64,000 nucleotides of DNA. It comes from Rhipicephalus microplus (taxonomy: Eukaryota; Arthropoda; Arachnida; Ixodida; Ixodidae). Positions 1-11,044 of this stretch are shown here, one piece after another (the stretch's first letter is position 1; each line of letters starts with the position of its first letter). The notes below the pieces were generated by a model, which ran no database searches, had not been told where the DNA came from, and saw nothing but the letters and a program-made list of their open reading frames with translations. The stretch spans positions 6,354,001 to 6,418,000 of the forward strand of contig NC_134701.1 in the NCBI RefSeq assembly GCF_043290135.1, read 5' to 3'. Both the position numbers and the translations under genes were made by a program.

Positions 1-135
1 AATTGGCTAGCGCGATCGGCTGTTAACCGAGAGGTTGGAAGTTGGAGCCCACCCGGTGGTGGTGCGGCGATTTTTTTCCTTTTGGCTGATAGCTTTGAAG
101 ATATGTTCTGATGGTGGTGAGAGTGGAGCAGGACT

Positions 136-209
136 GTCTCCGTGGCGCAATCGGCTAACGCGATCGGCTGTTAACCGAAAGGTTGGAGGTACGAGCCCTC
201 CCGGGAGTG
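136..209 (+). pseudogene. tRNA-Asn(GTT)-like monomer, type b, first complete copy
   Basis: Representative type b monomer. Acceptor 5' strand 136-142 (GTCTCCG), U8 G9, D arm 145-161, anticodon arm 163-179 with loop CTGTTAA 168-174 and anticodon GTT 170-172, T stem GGAGG 185-189 with CCTCC 197-201 (fully paired), acceptor 3' strand CGGGAGT 202-208 and G73 at 209. Defects: T loop is TACGAGC, so the invariant T55 is A; 27-43 is A-A; acceptor pair 3-70 is C-A and several others are G-U; the D stem has an A at 158. A T8 run at 219-226 would terminate Pol III. G73 fits eukaryotic tRNA-Asn. The damage makes a charged, functional tRNA unlikely. Confidence 0.8.
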
Positions 210-218
210 GTGTGTTGC

Positions 219-226
219 TTTTTTTT
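219..226 (+). terminator. Pol III-type T-run terminator (representative)
   Basis: T8 ten nucleotides after G73 of the monomer at 136. A run of 7-9 T recurs in nearly every monomer at this position. A few subtypes break it, for example CTTGTTTTTC (near 2134, 7292, 9811, 14668, 31672) and CTTGTTTTATTTT (near 11720, 19096, 23076, 25582), leaving only four or five T. Together with the A box in each monomer this gives the layout of a Pol III unit; whether it is used cannot be seen. Confidence 0.5.
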
Positions 227-283
227 CTTTGGGCTGATAGCTTTGAAGATATGTTCTGATGGTGGTGAGAGTGGAGCAGGACT

Positions 284-357
284 GTCTCCTTGGCGCAATT
301 GGCTAGCGCGATCGGCTGTTAACCGAAAGGTTGGAGGTACGAGCCCACCCGGTGGTG
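284..357 (+). pseudogene. tRNA-Asn(GTT)-like monomer, type a, representative
   Basis: Representative type a monomer. GTCTCCT at 284-290, D arm GCGC-AATTGGCTA-GCGC fully paired, anticodon loop CTGTTAA with GTT at 318-320, T stem GGAGG (333-337) against CCACC (345-349) with one A-A mismatch, T loop TACGAGC (T55 to A), acceptor 3' strand CGGTGGT 350-356, G73 at 357. Type a is followed by TGCGGC(G/A)C and a T7-T8 tract, then CTTTGGG. The CCACC half matches the usual eukaryotic tRNA-Asn T stem, so the GGTGG to GGAGG change is probably the derived state, and type b (CCTCC) is the compensated form. Confidence 0.8.
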
Positions 358-1464
358 GTGCGGCACTTTTTTTCTTTGGGCTGATAGCTCTGAAGAAATG
401 TTCTGACGGTGGTGAGAGTGGAGCACGACTGTCTCCGTGGCGCATTTGGCTCGCGCGATCGGCTGTTAACCGAAAGGTTGGAGGTACGAGCCCTCCCGGG
501 AGTGGTGTGTTGCTTTTTTTATTTCGGCCTGAAAGCTATGAAGATATGTTCTGATGCTGGTGAGAGTGGAGCCCGACTCTCCATGGCGAAATCGGCTAGC
601 GCGATCGGCTGTTAACCGAGAGGTTTTAAGTTGGAGCCCACCCGGTGGTGGTGCGGCGATTTTTTTTCCTTTTGGCTGATAGCTTTGAAGATATGTTCTG
701 ATGGTGGTGAGAGTGGAGCAGGACTGTCTCCGTGGCGCAATCGGCTAACGCGATCGGCTGTTAACCGAAAGGTTGGAGGTACGAGCCCTCCCGGGAGTGG
801 TGTGTTGCTTTTTTTATTTTGGGCTGATAGCTTTGAAAATATGTTCTGATGGTGGTGAGTGTGGAGCAGGACTGTCTCCGTGGCGCAATTGGCTAGCGCG
901 ATCGGCTGTTAACCGAAAGGTTGGAGGTACGAGCCTACCCGGTGGAGGTGCGGCGCTTTTTTTCTTTGGGCTGATAGCTTTGAAGATATGTTCTAATGGT
1001 GGTGAGAGTGGAGCACGACTGTCTCCGTGGCGGAATCGGCTAACGCGATCGGCTGTTAACCGAAAGGTTGGAGGTACGAGCCCTCCCGGGAGTGGTGTGT
1101 TGCTTTTTTTATTTTGGGCTGATAGCTTTGAAGATATGTTCTGATGGTGGTGAGAGTGGAGCAGGACTGTCTCCGTGGCGCAATTGGCTGCCGCGATCGG
1201 CTGTTAACCGAAAGGTTGGAGGTACGAGCCCACCCGGTGGAGGTGCGGCGCTTTTTTTTCTTTGGGCTGATAGCTCTGAAGAAATGTTCTGACGGTGGTG
1301 TGAGTGGAGCACGACTGTCTCCGCGGCGCAATTGGCTAGCACGATCGGCTGTTAACCGAAAGGTTGGAGGTTGGAGCCCTCCCGGGAGTGTTGTGTTGCT
1401 TTTTTTATTTTGGGCTGATAGCTTTGAAAATATGTTCTGATGGTGGTGAGTGTGGAGCAGGACT

Positions 1465-1538
1465 GTCTCCGTGGCGCAATTGGCTAGCGCGATCGGCTGT
1501 AAACCGAAAGGTTGGAGGTACGAGCCTACCCGGTGGAG
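1465..1538 (+). pseudogene. tRNA-like monomer with anticodon GTA (Tyr-like)
   Basis: The anticodon loop is CTGTAAA, changing GTT to GTA at 1499-1501, while the rest of the body remains tRNA-Asn-like (GTCTCCG, GCGC D stem, type a 3' half with GCCTACCCGG). The variant recurs with GTA starting near 6657, 9162, 11522, 14032, 16538, 18898, 22878, 25384, 31320, 33534, 37219, 40909, 44593, 46956, 47989, 50200, 54777 and 60683, always in the same monomer context, so it is one mutation spread by block amplification. Tyrosine identity elements are otherwise absent. Confidence 0.7.
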
Positions 1539-1760
1539 GTGCGGCGCTTTTTTTTCTTTGGGCTGATAGCTTTGAAGATATGTTCTGATGGTGGTGAGAG
1601 TGGAGCACGACTGTCTTCGTGGCGCAATCGGCTAACGCGATCGGCTGTTAACCGAAAGTTTGGAGGTGCGAGCCCTCCCGGGAGTGGTGTGTTGCTTTTT
1701 TTATTTTGGGCTGATAGCTTTGAAGATATGTTCTGATGGTGGTGAGAGTGGAGCCCGACT

Positions 1761-1829
1761 GTCTCCGTGGCGCGATAGCGCGATCGGCTGTTAACCGAAA
1801 GGTTGGAGGTACGAGCCCACCCGGTGGTG
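1761..1829 (+). pseudogene. tRNA-Asn-like monomer with 5-bp D-loop deletion
   Basis: Between the D stem and anticodon stem the sequence is GGCGCGATAGCGCGATCGG, five bases shorter than the usual form, removing most of the D loop and the distal A box. Copies at 6919 and 14295. The deletion marks the three copies of this block as descendants of one ancestor. The copies at 1761 and 14295 share GGAGCCCGACT just upstream, where the 6919 copy has GGAGCACGACT. Confidence 0.75.
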
Positions 1830-2346
1830 GTGCGGCGCTTTTTTTTCTTTGGGCTGATAGCTTTGAAGATATGTTCTGATGGTGGTGAGAGTGGAGCACG
1901 ACTGTCTCCATGGCGCAATTGGCTATTCACTCGGCTGTTCACTGAAAGGTTTGAGGTTCGAGCCCTTCCGGGAGCGGTGTGTTGCTTTTTTTATTTTGGG
2001 CTGATAGCTTTGAAGATATGTAATGATGGTGGTGAGAGTGGAGCACGACTGTCTCCGTGGCGCAATTGGCTAGTGCGATCGGCTGTTAACCGAAAGGTTG
2101 GAGGTACGAGCCCACCCGGTGGTGGTGCGGCGCTTGTTTTTCTTTGGGCTGATAGCTTTGAAGATATGTTCTGATGGTGGTGAGAGTGGAGCACGACTGT
2201 CTCCGTGGCGCAATTGGCTAGCGCGATCAGCTGTTAACCGAAAGGTTAGAGGTACGAGCCCACCCGCTGGTGGTGCGGCGCTTTTTTTTCTTTGGGCTGA
2301 TAGCTCTGAAGAAATGTTCTGACGGTGGTGTTAGTGGAGCACGACT

Positions 2347-2420
2347 GTCTTCCGTGGCGCAATTGGCAGCGCGATCGGCTGTTATCCGAAAGGTTGGAGG
2401 TTCGAGCCCTCCCGGTGGAG
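2347..2420 (+). pseudogene. Hybrid monomer: type b T arm with type a 3' flank
   Basis: The T arm reads TTCGAGC-CCTCC as in type b, but it continues CGGTGGAGGTGCGGCGC as in type a, so the monomer joins the two types within the acceptor strand. It also has one extra T in the acceptor 5' strand (GTCTTCCG) and a shortened D loop (AATTGGCAGCGCG), and a loop CTGTTAT. Copies at 7505, 10017, 14881, 17393, 37787, 45161, 48839 and 53416 (approximate). It is most simply a product of recombination between types a and b. Confidence 0.6.
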
Positions 2421-2642
2421 GTGCGGCGCTTTTTTTTCTTTGGGCTGATAGCTTTGGAGATATGTTCGTATGGTGGTGAGAGTGGAGCGCGACTGTCTCC
2501 GTGGCGCAATTGGCTAGCGCGATCGGCTGTTAACCGAGAGGTTGGAAGTTGGAGCCCACCCGGTGGTGGTGCGGCAATTTTTTTCCTTTTGGCTGATAGC
2601 TCTGAAGAAATGTTCTGACGGTGGTGAGAGTGGAGCACGACT

Positions 2643-2714
2643 GTCTCCATGGCGCAATTGACTATGCGATCGGCTGTCAACTGAAAGGTTGGAGGTTCGA
2701 GTCCCGCGGGAGTG
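2643..2714 (+). pseudogene. tRNA-like monomer type c, anticodon GTC (Asp-like)
   Basis: A distinct monomer type: GTCTCCATGGCGC start, D-loop/stem AATTGACTATGCG shortened by one base, anticodon loop CTGTCAA (GTC at 2676-2678), and 3' half TTCGAGTCCCGCGGGAG, one base shorter than type b, which breaks the T stem. Its 3' flank is TGGTGTATTGC followed by T8. Similar units at 4264, 7801, 10311, 15177 and many places up to 63448. The Asp-like anticodon sits in an Asn-derived body and the fold is damaged, so it is a pseudogene. Confidence 0.65.
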
Positions 2715-3378
2715 GTGTATTGCTTTTTTTTCTTTGGGCTGATAGCTTTGAAGATGTGTTCTGATGGTGGTAAGAGTGGAGCACGACTGTCTCCGTGGCG
2801 CAATTGGCTAGCGCTATCGGCTGTTACCCGAAAGGTTGAAGGTTCGGGCCCACCTGGTGGTGGTGCGGCGCTTTTTTTTCTTTGGGCTGATAGCTTTGAA
2901 GATATGTTCTGATGGTGGTGAGAGTGGAGCACGACTGTCTCCGTGGCGCATTTGGCTAGCGCGATCGGCTGTTAACCGAAAGGTTGCAGGTACGAGCCCT
3001 CCCGGGAGTGGTGTGTTGCTTTTTTTATTTCGGCCTGAAAGCTATGAAGATATGTTCTGATGCTGGTGAGAGTGGAGCCCGACTCTCCGTGGGGCAATCG
3101 GCTAGCGCGATCGACTGTTAACTGAAAGGTTGGATGTTCGAGCCCTCCCGGGAGTAGTGTGTTGCTTTTTTTTCTTTGGGCTGATAGCTTCGAAGATATG
3201 TTCTGATGGTGGTGAGAGTGGAGCAGGACTGTCTCCGTGGCGCAATTGGCTGCCGCGATCGGCTGTTAACCGAAAGGTTGGAGGTACGAGCCCACCCGGT
3301 GGTGGTGAGGCGCTTTTTTTTCTTTGGGCTGATAGCTTTGAAGATATGTTTAGATGGTGGTGAGAGTGGAGCACGACT

Positions 3379-3452
3379 GTCTCCGTGGCGCAATTGGCTA
3401 GCGCGATCGGCTGTTAACCGAAAGGTTGGAGGTTCGAGCCCACCCGGTGGTG
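3379..3452 (+). tRNA. tRNA-Asn(GTT)-like monomer with intact A and B boxes
   Basis: One of the better preserved tRNA-like monomers. Acceptor strand GTCTCCG 3379-3385, paired D stem GCGC/GCGC, loop CTGTTAA with anticodon GTT at 3413-3415, and a T loop TTCGAGC from 3433, so the B box GGTTCGAGCCC is intact, unlike most type a monomers. One T-stem mismatch (A-A), one 27-43 A-A mismatch and one acceptor mismatch (T4-T69) remain. A T7 run follows within 12 nt. Related monomers with TTCGAGC recur at the equivalent places in the duplicated blocks (near 8537, 15913, 30695, 32769). It may still be transcribed by Pol III, but I would not call it a functional tRNA. Confidence 0.45.
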
Positions 3453-3978
3453 GTGCGGCGCTTTTTTTCCTTTGGGCTGATAGCTCTGAAGAAATCTTCT
3501 GACGGTGGTGAGAGTGAAGCACGACTGTCTTCGTGGCGCAATTGGCTATGCGATCGGCTGTTAACTGAAAGGTTGGAGGTTCGAGCCCTCCCGGGAGTGG
3601 TGTGTTGCTTTTTTTTCTTTGGGCTGATAGCTTTCAAAATATGTTCTGATGGTGGTGAGTGTGGAGCACGACTGTCTCTGTGAAGCAATTGGCTAGCGCG
3701 ATCGGCTGTTAACCGAAAGGTTGGAGGTACGAGCCCACCCGGTGGAGGTTCGGCGCTTTTTTTTCTTTGGGCTGATAGCTCTGAAGAAATGTTCTGGCGG
3801 TGGTGTGAGTGGAGCACGACTGTCTCCGCGGCGCAATTGGCTAGCGCGATCGGCGGTTAACCGAAAGGTTGGAGGTTCGAGCCCTCCCGAGAGTGGTGTG
3901 TTGCTTTTTTTATTTTGGGCTGATAGCTTTGAAAATATGTTCTGATGGTGGTGAGTGTGGAGCAGGACTGTCTCCGTG

Positions 3979-6920
3979 GCGCAATTGGCTAGCGCGATCT
4001 GCTGTTAACCGAAAGTTTGGAGGTACGAGCCTACCCGGTGGAGGTGCGGCGCTTTTTTTCTTTGGGCTGATAGCTTTGAAGATATGTTCTGATGATGGTG
4101 AGAGTGGAGCACGACTGTCTCCGTGGCGCAATTGGCTAGCGCGATCGGCTGTTAACCGAGAGGTTGGAAGTTGGAGCCCACCCGGTGGTGGTGCGGCGAT
4201 TTTTTTCCTTTTGGCTGATAGCTCCGAAGAAATGTTCTGACGGTGGTGAGAGTGGAGCACGACTGTCTCCATGGCGCAATTGGCTATGTGATCGGCTGTC
4301 AACTGAAGAGGTTGCAGGTTCGAGTCCCGCGGGAGTGGTGTATTGCTTTTTTTTGGGCTGATAGCTTTGAAGATGTGTTCTGATGGTGGTAAGAGTGGAG
4401 CACGACTGTCTCCGTGGCGCAATTGGCTAGCGCTATCGGCTGTTAACCGACAGGTTGGAGGTTGGGGCCCACCTGGTGGTGGTGCGGCGCTTTTTTTTCT
4501 TTGGGCTGATAGCTTTGAAGATATGTTCTGATGGTGGTGAGAGTGGAGCACGACTGTCTCCGTGGCGCAATTAGCTAGCGCGATCGGCTGTTAACCGAAA
4601 GGTTGAAGGTACGAGCCCACCCGGTGGTGGTGCGGCGCTTTTTTTTCTTTGGGCTGATAGCTTTGAAGATATGTTCTGATGGTGGTGAGAGTGGAGCAGG
4701 ACTGTCTCCGTGGCGCAATCGGCTAAGGCGATCGGCTGTTAACCGAAAGGTTGGAGGTACGAGCCCTCCCGGGAGTGGCGTGTTGCTTTTTTATTTTGGG
4801 CTGATAGCTTTGAAGTTATGTTCTGATGGTGGTGAGAGTGTAGCACGACTGTCTCCGTGGCGCAATTTGCTAGCGCGATCGGCTGTTAACCGAAAGGTTG
4901 GAGGTAGGAGCCCACCTGGTGGTGGTGCGGCGCTTTTTTTTCTTTGGGCTGATAGCTTTGAAGATATGTTCTGATGGTGGTGAGAGTGGAGCACGACTGT
5001 CTCCATGGCGCAACTGGCTATTCGATCGGCTGTTAACTGAAAGGTTTGAGGTTCGAGCCCTTCCGGGAGTGGTGTGTTGCTTTTTTTATTTTGGGCTGAT
5101 AGCTTTGAAGATATGTAATGATGGTGGTGAGAGTGGAGCACGACTGTCTCCGTGGCGCAATTGGCTAGCGCGATCGGCTGTTAACCGAAAGTTTGGAGGT
5201 ACGAGCCCACCCGGTGGTGGTGCGGCGCTTTTTTTTCTTTGGGCTGATAGCTTTGAAGATATGTTCTGATGGTGGTGAGAGTGGAGCACGACTGTCTCCA
5301 TGGCGCAATTGGCTATTCGATCGGCTGTTAACTGAAAGAATTGAGGTTCGAGCCCTTCCAGGAGTGGTGCGGCGCTTTTTTTTCTTTGGGCTGATAGCTT
5401 TGAAGAAATGTTCTGATGGTGGTGAGAGTTGAGCACGTCTGTCTCCGTGGCGCAATTGGCTAGCGCGGTCGGCTGTTAATCGAAAGGTTGGAGGTTCGAA
5501 CCCTCCCGAGAGTGGTGTGTTGCTTTTTTTATTTTTTACTGATAGCTTTGAAAATATGTTTAATGGTGGTGAGTGTGGAGCAGGACTGTCCCCATGACGC
5601 AATTGGCGAGCTCGATCGCCTGTTAACCGAAAGGTTGGAGGTACGAGCCCACCCGGTGGAGGTGCGGCGCTTTTTTTTCTTTGGACTGATAGCTTTGAAG
5701 ATATGTCCTGATGGTGGTGAGAGTGGAGCACGACTGTCTCCGTGGCGGAATTGGCTAGCGCGATCGACTGTTAACTGAAAGGTTGGATGTTCCAGCCCTC
5801 CCGGGAGTAGTGTGTTGCTTTTTTTTCTTTGGGCTGATAGCTTCGAAGATATGTTCTGATGGTGGTGAGAGTGGAGCAGGACTGTCTCCGTGGCGCAATT
5901 GGCTGCCGCGATCGGCTGTTAACCGAAAGGTTGGAGGTACGAGCCCACCCGGTGGAGGTGCGGCGCTTTTTTTTCTTTGGGCTGATAGCTTTGAAGATAT
6001 GTTCTGATGGTGGTGAGAGTGGAGCACGACTGTCTCCGTGGCGCAATTGGCTAGCGCGATCGGCTGTTAACCGAAAGGTTGGAGGTTCGAGCCCACCCGG
6101 TGGTGGTGCGGCGCTTTTTTTCCTTTGGGCTGATAGCTCTGAAGAAAACTTCTGACGGTGGTGAGAGTGAAGCACGACTGTCTTCGTGGCGCAATTGGCT
6201 ATGCGATCGGCTGTTAACTGAAAGGTTGGAGGTTCGAGCCCTCCAGGGAGTGGTGTGTTGCTTTTTTTTCTTTGGGCTGATAGCTTTCAAAATATGTTCT
6301 GATGGTGGTGAGTGTGGAGCAGGACTGTCTCCGTGAAGCAATTGGCTAGAGCGATCGGCTGTTAACCGAAAGGTTGGAGGTACGAGCCCACCCGGTGGAG
6401 GTGCGGCGCTTTTTTTTCTTTGGGCTGATAGCTCTGAAGAAATGTTCTGACGGTGGTGTGAGTGGAGCACGACTGTCTCCGCGGCGCAATTGGCTAGCAC
6501 GATCGGCTGTTAACCGAAAGGTTGGAGGTTGGAGCCCTCCCGGGAGTGTTGTGTTGCTTTTTTTATTTTGGGCTGATAGCTTTGAAAATATGTTCTGATG
6601 GTGGTGAGTGTGGAGCAGGACTGTCTCCGTGGCGCAATTGGCTAGCGCGATCGGCTGTAAACCGAAAGGTTGGAGGTACGAGCCTACCCGGTGGAGGTGC
6701 GGCGCTTTTTTTTCTTTGGGCTGATAGCTTTGAAGATATGTTCTGATGGTGGTGAGAGTGGAGCACGACTGTCTTCGTGGCGCAATCGGCTAACGCGATC
6801 GGCTGTTAACCGAAAGTTTGGAGGTGCGAGCCCTCCCGGGAGTGGTGTGTTGCTTTTTTTATTTTGGGCTGATAGCTTTGAAGATATGTTCTGATGGTGG
6901 TGAGAGTGGAGCACGACTGT
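3979..6920 (+). repeat. Higher-order segment family P, copy 0
   Basis: About 20 monomers that match 26538-27749 (shift 22559) and then 29843-31583 (shift 24663). The difference of 2104 bp equals the retroelement plus its 11-bp target duplication, so this is an empty-site paralogue of the insertion locus; the empty site is 5180-5190. Its 3' end overlaps the start of the 7.4-kb block at 6351. Confidence 0.85.
5180..5190. other. Empty paralogue of the PLE insertion site
   Basis: Single GTTAACCGAAA followed by GTTTGGAGGTACGAG in segment P copy 0, with about 1.2 kb matching sequence on the left and 1.7 kb on the right of the insertion locus. Equivalent empty sites: 35743-35753 and 43117-43127. 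Most monomers have AAAGGTTGG here; the AAAGTTTGG form marks this particular monomer and confirms the correspondence. Confidence 0.85.
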
Positions 6921-9900
6921 CTCCGTGGCGCGATAGCGCGATCGGCTGTTAACCGAAAGGTTGGAGGTACGAGCCCACCCGGTGGTGGTGCGGCGCTTTT
7001 TTTTCTTTGGGCTGATAGCTTTGAAGATATGTTCTGATGGTGGTGAGAGTGGAGCACGACTGTCTCCATGGCGCAATTGGCTATTCACTCGGCTGTTCAC
7101 TGAAAGGTTTGAGGTTCGAGCCCTTCCGGGAGCGGTGTGTTGCTTTTTTTATTTTGGGCTGATAGCTTTGAAGATATGTAATGATGGTGGTGAGAGTGGA
7201 GCACGACTGTCTCCGTGGCGCAATTGGCTAGTGCGATCGGCTGTTAACCGAAAGGTTGGAGGTACGAGCCCACCCGGTGGTGGTGCGGCGCTTGTTTTTC
7301 TTTGGGCTGATAGCTTTGAAGATATGTTCTGATGGTGGTGAGAGTGGAGCACGACTGTCTCCGTGGCGCAATTGGCTAGCGCGATCAGCTGTTAACCGAA
7401 AGGTTAGAGGTACGAGCCCACCCGCTGGTGGTGCGGCGCTTTTTTTTCTTTGGGCTGATAGCTCTGAAGAAATGTTCTGACGGTGGTGTTAGTGGAGCAC
7501 GACTGTCTTCCGTGGCGCAATTGGCAGCGCGATCGGCTGTTATCCGAAAGGTTGGAGGTTCGAGCCCTCCCGGTGGAGGTGCGGCGCTTTTTTTTCTTTG
7601 GGCTGATAGCTTTGGAGATATGTTCGTATGGTGGTGAGAGTGGAGCGCGACTGTCTCCGTGGCGCAATTGGCTAGCGCGATCGGCTGTTAACCGAGAGGT
7701 TGGAAGTTGGAGCCCACCCGGTGGTGGTGCGGCAATTTTTTTCCTTTTGGCTGATAGCTCTGAAGAAATGTTCTGACGGTGGTGAGAGTGGAGCACGACT
7801 GTCTCCATGGCGCAATTGACTATGCGATCGGCTGTCAACTGAAAGGTTGGAGGTTCGAGTCCCGCGGGAGTGGTGTATTGCTTTTTTTTCTTTGGGCTGA
7901 TAGCTTTGAAGATGTGTTCTGATGGTGGTAAGAGTGGAGCACGACTGTCTCCGTGGCGCAATTGGCTAGCGCTATCGGCTGTTACCCGAAAGGTTGAAGG
8001 TTCGGGCCCACCTGGTGGTGGTGCGGCGCTTTTTTTTCTTTGGGCTGATAGCTTTGAAGATATGTTCTGATGGTGGTGAGAGTGGAGCACGACTGTCTCC
8101 GTGGCGCATTTGGCTAGCGCGATCGGCTGTTAACCGAAAGGTTGCAGGTACGAGCCCTCCCGGGAGTGGTGTGTTGCTTTTTTTATTTCGGCCTGAAAGC
8201 TATGAAGATATGTTCTGATGCTGGTGAGAGTGGAGCCCGACTCTCCGTGGGGCAATCGGCTAGCGCGATCGACTGTTAACTGAAAGGTTGGATGTTCGAG
8301 CCCTCCCGGGAGTAGTGTGTTGCTTTTTTTTCTTTGGGCTGATAGCTTCGAAGATATGTTCTGATGGTGGTGAGAGTGGAGCAGGACTGTCTCCGTGGCG
8401 CAATTGGCTGCCGCGATCGGCTGTTAACCGAAAGGTTGGAGGTACGAGCCCACCCGGTGGTGGTGAGGCGCTTTTTTTTCTTTGGGCTGATAGCTTTGAA
8501 GATATGTTTAGATGGTGGTGAGAGTGGAGCACGACTGTCTCCGTGGCGCAATTGGCTAGCGCGATCGGCTGTTAACCGAAAGGTTGGAGGTTCGAGCCCA
8601 CCCGGTGGTGGTGCGGCGCTTTTTTTCCTTTGGGCTGATAGCTCTGAAGAAATCTTCTGACGGTGGTGAGAGTGAAGCACGACTGTCTTCGTGGCGCAAT
8701 TGGCTATGCGATCGGCTGTTAACTGAAAGGTTGGAGGTTCGAGCCCTCCCGGGAGTGGTGTGTTGCTTTTTTTTCTTTGGGCTGATAGCTTTCAAAATAT
8801 GTTCTGATGGTGGTGAGTGTGGAGCACGACTGTCTCCGTGAAGCAATTGGCTAGCGCGATCGGCTGTTAACCGAAAGGTTGGAGGTACGAGCCCACCCGG
8901 TGGAGGTTCGGCGCTTTTTTTTCTTTGGGCTGATAGCTCTGAAGAAATGTTCTGGCGGTGGTGTGAGTGGAGCACGACTGTCTCCGCGGCGCAATTGGCT
9001 AGCGCGATCGGCTGTTAACCGAAAGGTTGGAGGTTGGAGCCCTCCCGGGAGTGTTGTGTTGCTTTTTTTATTTTGGGCTGATAGCTTTGAAAATATGTTC
9101 TGATGGTGGTGAGTGTGGAGCAGGACTGTCTCCGTGGCGCAATTGGCTAGCGCGATCGGCTGTAAACCGAAAGGTTGGATGTACGAGCCTACCCGGTGGA
9201 GGTGCGGCGCTTTTTTTTCTTTGGGCTGATAGCTTTGAAGATATGTTCTGATGGTGGTGAGAGTGGAGCACGACTGTCTTCGTGGCGCAATCGGCTAACG
9301 CGATCGGCTGTTAACCGAAAGGTTGGAGGTGCGAGCCCTCCCGGGAGTGGTGTGTTGCTTTTTTTATTTTGGGCTGATAGCTTTGAAGATATGTTCTGAT
9401 GGTGGTGAGAGTGGAGCACGACTGTCTCCGTGGCGCAATTGGCTAGCGCGATCGGCTGTTAACCGAAAGGTTGGAGGTACGAGCCCACCCGGTGGTGGTG
9501 CGGCGCTTTTTTTTCTTTGGGCTGATAGCTTTGAAGATATGTTCTGATGGTGGTGAGAGTGGAGCACGACTGTCTCCATGGCGCAATTGGCTATTCAATC
9601 GGCTGTTCACTGAAAGGTTTAAGGTTCGAGCCCTTCCGGGAGCGGTGTGTTGCTTTTTTTATTTTGGGCTGATAGCTTTGAAGATATGTAATGATGGTGG
9701 TGAGAGTGGAGCACGACTGTCTCCGTGGCGCAATTGGCTGGCGCGATCGGCTGTTAACCGAAAGGTTGGAGGTACGAGCCCACCCGGTGGTGTTGCGGCG
9801 CTTGTTTTTCTTTGGGCTGATGGCTTTGAAGATATGTTCTGATGGTGGTGAGAGTGGAGCACGACTGTCTCCGTGGCGCAATTGGCTAGCGCGATCAGCT

Positions 9901-11044
9901 GTTAACCGAAAGTTTAGAGGTACGAGCCCACCCGCTGGTGGTGCGGCGCTTTTTTTTCTTTGGGCTGATAGCTCTGAAGAAATGTTCTGACGGTGGTGCT
10001 AGTGGAGCACGACTGTCTTCCGTGGCGCCATTGGCAGCGCGATCGGCTGTTATCCGAAAGGTTGGAGGTTCGAGCCCTCCCGGTGGAGGTGCGGCGCTTT
10101 TTTTTCTTTGGGCTGATAGCTTTGAGGATATGTTCTGATGGTGGTGAAAGTGGAGCGCGACTGTCTCCGTGGCGCAATTGGCTAGCGCGATCGGCTGTTA
10201 ACCGAGAGGTTGGAAGTTGGAGCCCACCCGGTGGTGGTGCGGCAATTTTTTTCCTTTTGGCTGATAGCTCTGAAGAAATGTTCTGACGGTTGTGAGAGTG
10301 GAGCACGACTGTCTCCATGGCGCAATTGACTATGCGATCGGCTGTCAACTGAAAGGTTGGAGGTTCGAGTCCCGCGGGAGTGGTGTATTGCTTTTTTTCT
10401 TTGGGCTGATAGCTTTGAAGATGTGTTCTGATGGTGGTAAGAGTGGAGCACGACTGTCTCCGTGGCGCAATTGGCTAGCGCTATCGGCTGTTACCCGAAA
10501 GGTTGGAGGTTCGGGCCCACCTGGTGGTGGTGCGGCGCTTTTTTTTCTTTGGGCTGATAGCTTTGAAGATATGTTCTGATGGTGGTGAGAGTGGAGCACG
10601 ACTGTCTCCGTGGCGCATTTGGCTAGCGCGATCGGCTGTTAACCGAAAGGTTGCAGGTACGAGCCCTCCCGGGAGTGGTGTGTTGCTTTTTTTATTTCGG
10701 CCTGAAAGCTATGAAGATATGTTCTGATGCTGGTGAGAGTGGAGCCCGACTCTCCGTGGGGCAATCGGCTAGCGCGATCGGCTGTTAACCGAAAGGTTGG
10801 AGGTACGAGCCCACGCAGTGGTGGTGCGGCGCTTTTTTTTCTTTGGGCTGATAGCTTTGAAGATATGTTCTGATGGTGGTGAGAGTGGAGCACGACTGTC
10901 TCCGTGGCGCAATAGGCTATTCGATCGGCTGTTAACTGAAAGGTTGGATGTTCGAGCCCTCCCGGGAGTAGTGTGTTGCTTTTTTTTCTTTGGGCTGATA
11001 GCTTCGAAGATATGTTCTGATGGTGGTGAGAATGGAGCAGGACG

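Larger units (their letters stand above)
1..1192 (+). repeat. Higher-order block, tail-end copy (matches 12534-13725)
   Basis: About eight monomers that match 12534-13725 at a constant shift of 12533 bp, and 20204-21260 at about 20203 bp. Unusual features are shared exactly, such as the monomer with TTTCGGCCTGAAAGC spacer and GACTCTCCATGGCGAAATCGG near 571, also at 13104 and 20778. The window therefore opens inside a copy of the 7.4-7.6 kb higher-order repeat. Confidence 0.85.
1193..3854 (+). repeat. Higher-order block, partial copy (matches 6351 and 13726)
   Basis: About 18 monomers matching 6351-9012 (shift 5158) and 13726-16388 (shift 12533-12534, the change being one extra T near 14090). 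It parts from both near 3855, where its monomer has the U33 to G loop and CCCGAGAGTGG instead of TTGGAGCCCTCCCGGGAGTG. Variants link it to the 13726 copy rather than the nearer 6351 copy: GAGCCCGACT at 1753/14286 and TCTCTGTGAAGC at 3674/16208. Confidence 0.85.

Noticed and set aside
4080..4180. Hammerhead ribozyme in the monomer (CTGATGA in some spacers, GAAA after the anticodon stem)
   Set aside because: The two core pieces are about 75 nt apart with no stem II that would bring them together, most monomers have CTGATGG, and the GAAA belongs to the tRNA anticodon stem. PLEs can carry hammerheads, but I could not find a convincing one in 27750-29842 either.
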